DNA of 64,000 nt. It comes from Alphaproteobacteria bacterium (GTDB lineage: Bacteria; Pseudomonadota; Alphaproteobacteria; Rickettsiales; JABSSG01). The position numbers and the translations under genes were made by a program. Below are positions 56,561-64,000 of the stretch, piece by piece (the stretch's first letter is position 1; the number at the start of each line of letters is the position of its first letter). Location of the stretch: positions 434,001-498,000 of the forward strand of contig JAUHXQ010000001.1 in assembly GCA_030426905.1 (NCBI GenBank). The letters run 5' to 3'. The notes under the pieces were generated by a model. That model was not told where the DNA came from, made no database searches, and worked only from the letters and a program-made list of their open reading frames with translations.

Positions 56561-57619
56561 TTAGGCTAACTCAAGATCATTAGTTAAAACCATTTCATCA
56601 GCTATTTGCTTATTTATTTCTGCTGCTGCTAGTTCATAAGTAACCTTGAGAGCATTGCAGACAGCAACCTTATCAGAAGATCCGTGGCTCTTCACAACAA
56701 TGCCATTAAGACCGATAAACATAGCACCATTATATTTTCGAGAATCAAGATTAGATGCAATTCTCTTGAAAGCTGATTTGGCAAATAAAAACTGTATTTT
56801 AGCTAGCCAAGATCCTGTAAAAGCTTGCTTAGCCAAATACTTATATACTTTTGCATAACCTTGTATTGTTTTTAATACTACATTACCCGTAAAACCATCA
56901 GTCACTACTACATCTACTTTGCCATTGCTAAGTTCGTGTCCTTCAATATAGCCATAAAAATTGATTGGTAAATCTGTTTCCTTGAGCATAGAGTGAGCAA
57001 GCTTTACAGAGTCTTTTCCCTTCAGCTCTTCTGAGCCAATATTGAGCAGTGCAACAGCAGGCTGCTTTTTATTAAGTACTATTCTTGCGAATGCTTCTCC
57101 CATTATAGCAAATTGATATAAATTATTGGCATCACACTCAACATTAGCACCTAAATCAAGCATTACTATTTTTTTATTGACGGAGGGCATCGCTGTAATA
57201 ATAGCTGGTCTATGAATTTGCGGTAAAGTACGTAGCGTGATAGTAGACATAGCCATCAATGCTCCGGTATTACCAGCAGAAAGTAATGCATCTGCTTGAT
57301 TATCTTTAACAGCATTAATAGCAAGCTGCATACTAGAATCTTTACAATTGCGTATGGCACTTGATGGTTTTTCTTCTGGTGCTACCACTTGACTAGCGTG
57401 TATTAATTCAGATTTATTAATTAATCTAGGAAATTTATTTAATAAAGGAACAACTTTATCCTTATTACCATAAATTTTAAAGTAAACGTCATAGCTTGGA
57501 TCTTCTAGTAGTAAATCTGCGCCTTTAATAATTTCGTCCGGAGCATTATCTCCGCCCATCGCATCAAGTGCAATTATTAATTTTTTTTTAGGTGGTACAT
57601 CGCCAGCTATTTTAATCAT
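56561..57619 (-). CDS. plsX: Phosphate acyltransferase PlsX
   Basis: 352 residues opening with IALDAMGGDNAPDEIIKGA, and containing SAGNTGALMAMS, MLDLGANVECDANNLYQFA and VVTDGFTGNVVLKTIQGYA, all PlsX signatures. It converts acyl-ACP to acyl-phosphate for PlsY at the start of phospholipid synthesis. It lies between rpmF and fabH. Confidence 0.97.
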   Translation of the reverse strand: MIKIAGDVPPKKKLIIALDAMGGDNAPDEIIKGADLLLEDPSYDVYFKIYGNKDKVVPLLNKFPRLINKSELIHASQVVAPEEKPSSAIRNCKDSSMQLAINAVKDNQADALLSAGNTGALMAMSTITLRTLPQIHRPAIITAMPSVNKKIVMLDLGANVECDANNLYQFAIMGEAFARIVLNKKQPAVALLNIGSEELKGKDSVKLAHSMLKETDLPINFYGYIEGHELSNGKVDVVVTDGFTGNVVLKTIQGYAKVYKYLAKQAFTGSWLAKIQFLFAKSAFKRIASNLDSRKYNGAMFIGLNGIVVKSHGSSDKVAVCNALKVTYELAAAEINKQIADEMVLTNDLELA

Positions 57620-57644
57620 AGTATAATTTCTACTTATAAATCGT

Positions 57645-57851
57645 TTAGCCTTCTTCAGCGTCTGACTGTTTTAAAGACTTAGGAACTATAACCTGCTTGC
57701 CTTTATAATAGCCATCTTTTAATGAAATGTGATGTGGCAATTTATATTCTCCGGTTTTGGAGTCAATAGCCACATTAATTTTACTTAAAGCATGATGAGA
57801 TCTTCTCATATTGCGTCTTGAAACAGAAGTTTTTCTTTTAGGAACAGCCAT
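57645..57851 (-). CDS. rpmF: 50S ribosomal protein L32
   Basis: 68 residues starting [22 protein letters not shown], the standard L32 N-terminus. The zinc-binding cysteines found in many L32 proteins are absent (the C- form), as is common in alphaproteobacteria. It is the first gene of the rpmF-plsX-fabH unit. Confidence 0.96.
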   Translation of the reverse strand: MAVPKRKTSVSRRNMRRSHHALSKINVAIDSKTGEYKLPHHISLKDGYYKGKQVIVPKSLKQSDAEEG

Positions 57852-57980
57852 AATAATTATCCTTTATGTAATAAATTGTGTTAACAAATAAGATATAATG
57901 TGTATAATTTTCTTGATTTACAAATATATTTAGCGTAATTAAAAGAAAAAAGCTAGTAAAATTTGCGACAGGTAATATTT

Positions 57981-58421
57981 ATGTATAAATTTATACTATT
58001 AATAGTAACAACATTTTGTCTTTCTTCATGTGTAGTAAACGTTAAAGACCACGGTTACGACAGAGAGCAAAATAATTTTTCACAATTGAAAATTAATCAA
58101 TCAACGAAAGAAGATGTTCTCAATACGGTTGGTTCTCCATCTACTACTGGTACATTTAATAACAACTCATGGTATTACGTATCAGTTAAAACAAAAAAAA
58201 TATCAGTATTAAACCCTGAAGTTACCGAACATCTAGTGACAAAGTTAACTTTCGATAATAATGAAGTACTATCTGATATCTCAGTAGTTGATAGTAAAAA
58301 CAAAAAATCACTTAAATTTAACGAATCAGCTTCACCTATCAAAGGCCATACTTCTGGTCCAATAAGAGACTTCTTTTATAATGTAGGAAGATATAATAAA
58401 AATGAAAAAGGTAGAAAGTAG
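57981..58421 (+). CDS. bamE: BamE/SmpA-OmlA family outer-membrane lipoprotein
   Basis: I start at ATG 57981 (AGG about 8 nt upstream) rather than TTG 57963, giving 146 residues. The lipoprotein signal is LIVTTFCLSSC. The SmpA/OmlA core follows: FSQLKINQSTKEDVLNTVGSPSTTGTF, with NNSWYYVSVKT and LTFDNNEVLSDI. BamE stabilises the BamA-BamD complex (bamD lies at 33927). It is monocistronic. Confidence 0.9.
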   Translation: MYKFILLIVTTFCLSSCVVNVKDHGYDREQNNFSQLKINQSTKEDVLNTVGSPSTTGTFNNNSWYYVSVKTKKISVLNPEVTEHLVTKLTFDNNEVLSDISVVDSKNKKSLKFNESASPIKGHTSGPIRDFFYNVGRYNKNEKGRK

Positions 58422-58582
58422 CATTAATTTTAATTTTCTTGACTGATGTGCTCCGAATAATAATGCAACTCTCCTATTATTTATCCTTATAACATGTATT
58501 TGCAAAAAATAATTATGAAAGTGATTGTAAAGCTTTCTGTATTTGATATGAATAGTTATAAAAAGAAAAGGAGGGAGTGCTA

Positions 58583-58873
58583 ATGACTCAATGTCAGTTT
58601 ACTTTTGTAGATATAAATAGTTTTATGAATCAAGCAACAAATATATTCAATAGTATTTATCAACAATTTCAACAAACTCTTCCAGGGTTTCTAGAAGATT
58701 ATCAAGTGATACCATACTTGATGCCGGTAGAAATACAGCAAGGAAATAACCATTTTTGTGGTTATGCTCCTACAATATATATTATCCCTATTACTCAGGC
58801 ATCACATCAAGATCTTCTTTCGGGGGAAACAACAACGGCAATAAGCAGTGAAGATATTACAGAGTTCTCTTAA
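58583..58873 (+). CDS. Small hypothetical protein
   Basis: 96 residues from ATG 58583, which follows a strong AGGAGG at 8 nt; a GTG 6 bases earlier is too close to that site. The sequence is soluble and Gln-rich in the first half (IFNSIYQQFQQTLPGFLEDYQ) with a hydrophobic YAPTIYIIPITQA later. I recognise no family. The excellent ribosome-binding site supports real expression. It is convergent with lpxC, 6 bases away. Confidence 0.6.
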   Translation: MTQCQFTFVDINSFMNQATNIFNSIYQQFQQTLPGFLEDYQVIPYLMPVEIQQGNNHFCGYAPTIYIIPITQASHQDLLSGETTTAISSEDITEFS

Positions 58874-58879
58874 AAAGTC

Positions 58880-59734
58880 TTAAGCAGCAATACGCCAGTT
58901 ATCTTTATCAGCAAATAAAGTGTGTAAAACTTTGTTGTTGATAGTATGCCCTGGTCTAAAGGCTTCAACATGGGCTTTAATTGTAGCGCCAGCTAGATAA
59001 AAATCACCGATCAAATCAAGTAACTTATGACGAACAAACTCGTTAGGATAGCGCAAACCATCTCGATTAAGAATATCTTTGCCACTAATTACAATTACAT
59101 TATCAAGAGAAGCACCTCTAGCAAACCCATGTTTTTTTAACATATCAGCATCTTCTTTAAAACCAAATGTCCTAGCTCTAGCTAACTCATGTTTAAAAGA
59201 AGAACTTTTTTCAGAAAACTTATATTTCTGTGAAGAAAGAAAGTCTCTGTCGAAGCTTATTTCTGCTTCTATCGATAAATGATCTGCAGGATATAGTTTA
59301 GTTAATGAATCCCCATCTTTGACTGTAAGCTCTTTTAGCAACTCAATATATTTACGAGGTTTATCTTGTATTTCTACTCCTACACACTCAAGCATGAACA
59401 AAAATTTTTCAGCGCTACCATCCATTATAGGAATTTCTGGTCCATCCACTTCAATAATAGCATTATCAATATTATGTCCCCAGAGAGCTGCCATTAAATG
59501 CTCTATTGTTGATATTTCAATATTAGCACTATTTTGAATAGTTGTGCCTAATTGTGTTCTAGAAACATGCCCGTAAGCAGCATTAATGCGATTATTACAA
59601 TTTTTTACATCAGTACGAATGAAAATTATTCCGGTATCGGGTGGGGCAGGGTATAATGACAGAGAAGCAAATTTGCCGGAGTGTATTCCTACGCCGACAC
59701 AGCTAATCGAATGTTTAACCGTTTTTTGATTCAT
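58880..59734 (-). CDS. lpxC: UDP-3-O-acyl-N-acetylglucosamine deacetylase LpxC
   Basis: 284 residues. Zinc ligands are visible in STIEHLMAALWG (H) and KLLDLIGDFYLAG (D), with the catalytic histidine in FRPGHTINNKVL. The start QKTVKHSISCVGVGIHSGK is standard. LpxC commits the cell to lipid A synthesis, so this organism probably makes LPS, unlike Anaplasma, Ehrlichia and Wolbachia. It is monocistronic. Confidence 0.97.
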   Translation of the reverse strand: MNQKTVKHSISCVGVGIHSGKFASLSLYPAPPDTGIIFIRTDVKNCNNRINAAYGHVSRTQLGTTIQNSANIEISTIEHLMAALWGHNIDNAIIEVDGPEIPIMDGSAEKFLFMLECVGVEIQDKPRKYIELLKELTVKDGDSLTKLYPADHLSIEAEISFDRDFLSSQKYKFSEKSSSFKHELARARTFGFKEDADMLKKHGFARGASLDNVIVISGKDILNRDGLRYPNEFVRHKLLDLIGDFYLAGATIKAHVEAFRPGHTINNKVLHTLFADKDNWRIAA

Positions 59735-59859
59735 AAAAATTTATATTTATTAATAACTCTATATTATTAATGGTACATCAAGCAACCTGCAATAACAAAT
59801 AAAAGATTATTACTAATTATTACGGCTATATGGTTGGGTATTTTAGGATGGATTGGTTA

Positions 59860-59936
59860 TGGTGGGCGATAGAAGAGTCGAACTTCTGACCTCTACCATG
59901 TCACGGTAGCGCTCTAACCAACTGAGCTAATCGCCC
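59860..59936 (-). tRNA. tRNA-Val (anticodon GAC)
   Basis: On the minus strand the acceptor GGGCGAT pairs perfectly with ATCGCCC, then A and encoded CCA. D arm AGCTCAGTTGGTTAGAGC. Anticodon stem CTACC/GGTAG encloses GTGACAT, giving GAC. T arm AGAAGTTCGACTCTTCT. The length is 77 nt. It lies in the 314-base gap between lpxC and gatC. Confidence 0.95.
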
Positions 59937-60048
59937 TTTTTATAATAATTCATCATCAGTAGCATAATTGATTCTATTAATAACTAGAAAATTATTGCTT
60001 TTTATACTGAAAAATTATAGGTTCATTAAAAAACAAAATATCAAATTT

Positions 60049-60336
60049 ATGACAATAAGCAAAGAAATAGTTTTAAAAACAGCAAAACTTGCTCGAATTT
60101 ATATTCCAGAAGAAAAAGTTAATTTATATACAGAAGAAATTTCTAAAATTGTGGATCTTATTGATAAATTAAACGAGATTAACACAGAAAATGTTGAACC
60201 ACTCGTAAATGTAGATGAATTTTCTATAGAGTGTCAAGAAGATGAAATTACAGCTGGTAATTGTGCTGAGCAGATTTTAAAAAATGCACCAAAAGAAAAA
60301 TTGGGGTATTTTGTTGTTCCAAAAGTAATAGAGTAA
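60049..60336 (+). CDS. gatC: Asp/Glu-tRNA amidotransferase subunit GatC
   Basis: I start at ATG 60049, giving 95 residues; the longer open frame adds 27 non-conserved residues. The family pattern is KEIVLKTAKLARIYIPEEKVNLYTEEISKIVDLIDKLNEINTENVEPL, then a short tail ending GYFVVPKVIE. GatC wraps between GatA and GatB and stabilises the complex. gatA begins 4 bases downstream. Confidence 0.95.
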   Translation: MTISKEIVLKTAKLARIYIPEEKVNLYTEEISKIVDLIDKLNEINTENVEPLVNVDEFSIECQEDEITAGNCAEQILKNAPKEKLGYFVVPKVIE

Positions 60337-60340
60337 GATC

Positions 60341-61819
60341 GTGGACGAATTAAACAAACTCACTATCAAGGCAGCTTTGCAGGCTTTAAAAGAGAAAAAA
60401 ATTTCTTCTAGAGATCTTGTCGAGTCTCATGTTAAATCAATAGAAAAACATCGTAATTTAAATGCTTTTATTACAGAAACTATTGATATAGCAAGGAAAA
60501 ACGCTGAAGCTTCAGATATTAAATATTTAAATGGTCAACCAGGTTTACTAGAGGGAATACCAATATCTGTAAAAGATAATTTTTGCATGCAAGATATTAA
60601 AACTACTAATGCTTCAAAAATTTTACACAATTTTGTCCCAACTTATAACTCTACCGTTACAACAAAGATTTTTGACGCTGGTGCTGTTATGCTGGGTAAG
60701 ACTAATATGGATGAATTTGCAATGGGGGCAGCAAGTCATTACAGTGCGTTTGGTCCTGTAATTAATCCTTGGAAAGAAAAGAATAGTGATGAAGATTTAG
60801 TGCCTGGTGGGTCTTCTGGGGGATCTGCTGTTGCTGTATCTGCTTACATGAGTATGGGAGCTCTTGGTACTGATACTGGTGGATCTGTAAGGCAGCCTGC
60901 ATCATTTTGTGGAGTTGTTGGTTTTAAGCCTTCATATGGTAGATGTTCTCGTTACGGCATTATATCTTTTGCTAGCTCTCTTGATCAAGCTGGAGTATTT
61001 ACACGTACAGTTGATGATGCAGCGCTTCTTGCATCTGTTGCTATGGGGCATGATATTAAAGATACTACATGTTCTAAACAAGAATTGCCTGATTTGGATT
61101 ATGCTGTTGATCGCAGTATAAAAGGTATGAGAATAGGAATACCTAAAGAATATCACTCTTCTGGTTTAAACAGTGAGATAGAAAAATTATGGGATGAAGC
61201 GAAAGAAATGCTTAAGAAAGAGGGAGCAGAAATCGTTGATATAAGCTTACCTCACACTAAATATGGTGTTGCTTCTTATTATGTTATTGCGCCTGCGGAA
61301 GCATCATCTAATTTAGCACGTTACGATGGTGTTAGATATGGTTTGCGTTCTTATCAAGAGGGAATGAGTTTAGATGAAATGTATGAGGCGACACGCACTG
61401 AAGGCTTTGGTCATGAAGTAGAGCGCAGGATCATGATTGGTACGTACGTTCTTTCTGCTGGCTTTTATGATGCTTATTTTAGCAAGGCCCAAAAGGTACG
61501 TAAATTAATGGTTACTGATTTCAAATCAGCTTTTGATCAAGTAGACGCGCTGTTAACTCCAGTTAGTACCACTACTGCTTTTGCTCTTACTGATAAAAAG
61601 AAGATGGATCCTATAGAATTATATTTGAATGATTTATTTACAATTCCTGCGAGTATGGCTGGGTTGCCTGCTATATCTGTTCCTGCGAAATTGAATGCTG
61701 CAGGTCTTCCTATTGGTCTGCAGATTATAGCTAATAGATTTAGAGAAGATAATCTATTTACGGTAGCAAAAAATTTAGAGCGTTGTTTAAATTTCAAAGA
61801 ATCTCCAAAAGGTTACTGA
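60341..61819 (+). CDS. gatA: Asp/Glu-tRNA amidotransferase subunit GatA
   Basis: 492 residues from a GTG start. The amidase Ser-cisSer-Lys triad is K78 (ISVKDNF), S158 (GGSSGGS) and S182 ([13 protein letters not shown]). GatA frees ammonia from glutamine for transamidation of Glu-tRNA(Gln) or Asp-tRNA(Asn) by GatB. It lies in a gatCAB operon; gatB starts one base after its stop codon. Confidence 0.98.
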   Translation: MDELNKLTIKAALQALKEKKISSRDLVESHVKSIEKHRNLNAFITETIDIARKNAEASDIKYLNGQPGLLEGIPISVKDNFCMQDIKTTNASKILHNFVPTYNSTVTTKIFDAGAVMLGKTNMDEFAMGAASHYSAFGPVINPWKEKNSDEDLVPGGSSGGSAVAVSAYMSMGALGTDTGGSVRQPASFCGVVGFKPSYGRCSRYGIISFASSLDQAGVFTRTVDDAALLASVAMGHDIKDTTCSKQELPDLDYAVDRSIKGMRIGIPKEYHSSGLNSEIEKLWDEAKEMLKKEGAEIVDISLPHTKYGVASYYVIAPAEASSNLARYDGVRYGLRSYQEGMSLDEMYEATRTEGFGHEVERRIMIGTYVLSAGFYDAYFSKAQKVRKLMVTDFKSAFDQVDALLTPVSTTTAFALTDKKKMDPIELYLNDLFTIPASMAGLPAISVPAKLNAAGLPIGLQIIANRFREDNLFTVAKNLERCLNFKESPKGY

Positions 61820-61820
61820 T

Positions 61821-63287
61821 ATGACTAATGTTAATTTAGTAAAAGGTAAAACTGGCGACTGGGAAGTCGTAATAGGGCTTGAGATACATGCACAAGTTGT
61901 TTCAAAAAGTAAATTATTTTCTAGAGCTTCTGCTGAATATGGGGGAGCTCCCAATTCTCAAGTATCTTTAGTTGATGCTGCTATGCCAGGGATGTTACCA
62001 GTGTTAAATGAATATTGTGTAGAACAGGCGGTTAAGACAGGTCTTGGTCTAAATGCGAAGATAAATAAAATTTCTAGTTTTGATCGCAAAAATTATTTTT
62101 ATGCTGATTTACCTCAAGGTTATCAAATTTCACAATTTTATAAAACAATAGTTGGGGAAGGTTATCTTGAAATTGATTTTGAGGATAAAGCAAGTAAAGA
62201 AGTTCGTATCAGGGGTATACATTTAGAACAAGACGCAGGAAAAAGCATTCATGATCAAAGTGCTACAGAAAGCTTTATCGATTTGAACAGATCTGGGATA
62301 GCTCTAATGGAAATAGTGACACATCCTGATTTGAGATCTAGCGATGAAACAGGATTATTTTTAAAAAAACTTCGTAGTATTTTAAGGTATCTTGGTACAT
62401 GTGATGGCAATATGGAGAAGGGATCACTCAGATGTGATGCTAATATATCTGTGAGAAGGCCTGGAGAAGAGCTTGGGACTAGATGCGAAATAAAAAACCT
62501 TAATTCTATTCGTAATGTTGCTAGAGCTATAGATTATGAAGTTCATAGGCAAATAGAAGTAATTGAGGATGGTGGTAAAATAGAACAAGAAACAAGGTTA
62601 TTTGATACTAACTCTGGTGAAACAAAATTACTTCGTAGCAAAGAAAGTGCTGAGGATTATCGTTATTTTCCTGACCCAGATTTACTTCCTATTGAGTTGA
62701 CAGATGAGTATATTGATAAAGTTAGAGCAAATTTACCTGAATTGCCAGATAGCAAGAGTAAGAGATATATAGAAAATATGGGAATTAGTTCTGCTGATGC
62801 ATCAATCTTATCGTCTGATAAGGATATAGCTCTATATTTTGAAAAAGTTGCATCAGAAGTGAATCCTAAGATTGCTGCAAATTTAATTATTGGTGAGTTA
62901 TTTGCGCGTTTAAATAAAGCTTCTATTTCAGTTAAAGAGTGCAAAATCACATCATCAAAGTTGATTGGACTGATCCACTTGATCGAAGATAAGATTATTT
63001 CTGGTAAAATTGCAAAAGAACTTTTTGAAATTATGTTTCAAACAGGTGAGGATGCTGCTTCATTAGTTGAAGAAAAAGGACTAAAACAAATAGTAGATTC
63101 AGCTGAAATTGAGAATTTAATCGATGTTATTTTATCAGAAAATCAAGATAAAGTTGTGCAATATCACTCAGGAAAAGAAAAGCTTTTTGGCTTTTTTGTT
63201 GGTCAAGTGATGAAGCAGTCAGGGGGGAAGATGAATCCTCAGGTAGTTAATAACATTCTAAAAGCAAAACTCAAAAAGTCTAATTAG
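61821..63287 (+). CDS. gatB: Asp/Glu-tRNA amidotransferase subunit GatB
   Basis: 488 residues. The cradle domain is clear: [40 protein letters not shown], and [16 protein letters not shown] helical and a YqeY-like tail domain end in [17 protein letters not shown]. GatB activates and amidates the mischarged tRNA. The next gene starts directly at its stop codon. Confidence 0.98.
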   Translation: MTNVNLVKGKTGDWEVVIGLEIHAQVVSKSKLFSRASAEYGGAPNSQVSLVDAAMPGMLPVLNEYCVEQAVKTGLGLNAKINKISSFDRKNYFYADLPQGYQISQFYKTIVGEGYLEIDFEDKASKEVRIRGIHLEQDAGKSIHDQSATESFIDLNRSGIALMEIVTHPDLRSSDETGLFLKKLRSILRYLGTCDGNMEKGSLRCDANISVRRPGEELGTRCEIKNLNSIRNVARAIDYEVHRQIEVIEDGGKIEQETRLFDTNSGETKLLRSKESAEDYRYFPDPDLLPIELTDEYIDKVRANLPELPDSKSKRYIENMGISSADASILSSDKDIALYFEKVASEVNPKIAANLIIGELFARLNKASISVKECKITSSKLIGLIHLIEDKIISGKIAKELFEIMFQTGEDAASLVEEKGLKQIVDSAEIENLIDVILSENQDKVVQYHSGKEKLFGFFVGQVMKQSGGKMNPQVVNNILKAKLKKSN

Positions 63288-64000
63288 ATGCAAAGACCAC
63301 TAAGTTTATTACCAATAATTATTTTTATTATTGTTTACTTAGGAAGTGGTATTTATTTTTCATTACAAAATATAGATTTAGCATTTTATCAAATTTCTCC
63401 TGCAGTCGCTACAGTCCCAGCATTGGTAATAGGTGTTTTAATCGGTGAAGGTAGTTTTGTTGACAAGGTTGCTAGTGTTATGAAAGGTATAGGAGATCGT
63501 CATGTAGTAACAATGTGCATGGTTTTTATTTTAGCAGGGGCTTTCAGTAAAGTAACTCACTCGATTGGGAGCATTGATTCTGTCGTAAATTTTTGTTTGA
63601 GCTATCTACCTTCATACGCATTATTGCCTGGGTTATTTATTATTTCTGCTTTTATTTCTTTATCTATTGGTTCTTCGATGGGAGTGGTTGGTGTTATAAC
63701 TCCTATTGCTGTTAGTTTTGCAAAACAAACTAATTTACCAATGGAATTGAATGTTGGTATTGTGATAAGCGGTGCGATGTTCGGAGATAATTTATCAGTA
63801 GTGTCTGATACAACTATTGCAGCTATTCAGACTCAAGGTGCAAGTCTAAAAAAGAAGTTTCAGCTTAATGCTGTACTTGCTTTTGTCACTGCTTTTATAT
63901 TGTTATTTGGTTTATTTTCGCTTAATTATAGCGCTCCTCTATATGAATCGATACTAGCTAGAGATTATTCATTGCTTAAGATTGTACCTTATGTACTGCT
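63288..64000 (+). CDS. NhaC-type Na+/H+ antiporter, C-terminus beyond window
   Basis: The ATG at 63288 immediately follows the gatB TAG. The visible 237 residues are strongly hydrophobic, with helices around LLPIIIFIIVYLGSGIYFS, VATVPALVIGVLIGEGSF and MVFILAGAFSKVTHSIGSIDSVVNF. SIGSSMGVVGVITPIAV and the signature SGAMFGDNLSVVSDTTIAA belong to the NhaC/MleN antiporter family. It exchanges Na+ for H+, or in MleN couples this with malate/lactate. It may be co-transcribed with gatCAB. Confidence 0.85.
   Translation, partial: MQRPLSLLPIIIFIIVYLGSGIYFSLQNIDLAFYQISPAVATVPALVIGVLIGEGSFVDKVASVMKGIGDRHVVTMCMVFILAGAFSKVTHSIGSIDSVVNFCLSYLPSYALLPGLFIISAFISLSIGSSMGVVGVITPIAVSFAKQTNLPMELNVGIVISGAMFGDNLSVVSDTTIAAIQTQGASLKKKFQLNAVLAFVTAFILLFGLFSLNYSAPLYESILARDYSLLKIVPYVL

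Overview
The window is AT-rich alphaproteobacterial chromosome, almost certainly from the order Rickettsiales. The evidence is a 23S-5S rRNA pair with no 16S gene beside it, a virB3-virB4-virB6-virB6-virB6 type IV secretion (T4SS) cluster with oversized VirB6 proteins, a ChpT-type histidine phosphotransferase, GatCAB, a COQ7-type ubiquinone hydroxylase and ankyrin-like and repeat proteins. An intact dxs (MEP isoprenoid pathway, absent from Rickettsia as far as I know) sits in the same window as lpxC (lipid A, lost from Anaplasmataceae). That combination argues against both well-known families and points to a Midichloriaceae-like or deeper lineage. This placement is inference from gene content.

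Layout. 1-9 kb: an SSS symporter behind a VanX-type D-Ala-D-Ala dipeptidase, chpT, smpB, tsaD, an ATP-grasp ligase coupled to a DAACS carrier, a J-domain protein, and two repeat/coiled-coil membrane proteins. 9-19 kb: the T4SS cluster on the minus strand, with two of three VirB6 proteins carrying lipoprotein signals. 19-34 kb: dxs, a TPR/Sel1 protein, a methyltransferase, yaaA, the tig-clpP-clpX protein-quality block, tRNA-Leu, coq7, pepA-holC, metK and bamD. 34-38.5 kb: four plus-strand genes, namely EamA, a HAD phosphatase, an SbtA-like permease and a CaCA exchanger. 38.5-41.8 kb: a consensus promoter, 23S rRNA, and 5S rRNA inside a 22-nt processing stem. 41.8-49.7 kb: an accessory stretch holding an 876-residue protein built by a 1.1-kb tandem duplication, IS200/IS605 and MFS remnants, and a 598-residue protein with a TcdA/TcdB-like glycosyltransferase DXD signature. 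The core genes infA-yebC-ruvC-bolA lie within this stretch. 49.8-64 kb: aspS, an AmiD-like amidase, a degenerate intradiol-dioxygenase-fold protein, a pentapeptide-repeat protein, a double FKBP-like protein, rpmF-plsX-fabH, bamE, lpxC, tRNA-Val, gatCAB and an NhaC-type antiporter cut by the window end.

How the parts fit. The core supplies translation, proteolysis and envelope building (BamD, BamE, LpxC, PlsX, FabH, AmiD, VanX-like). The VirB proteins build the inner-membrane part of a T4SS. Several accessory proteins have the build of secreted effectors: the glycosyltransferase-like protein, the duplicated ankyrin-like protein, the TPR protein with a disordered tail, and the J-domain protein with a basic tail. 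The most interesting untested idea is that three of these share one plan: a functional N-terminal domain, then an acidic low-complexity linker, then a small C-terminal alpha/beta module.
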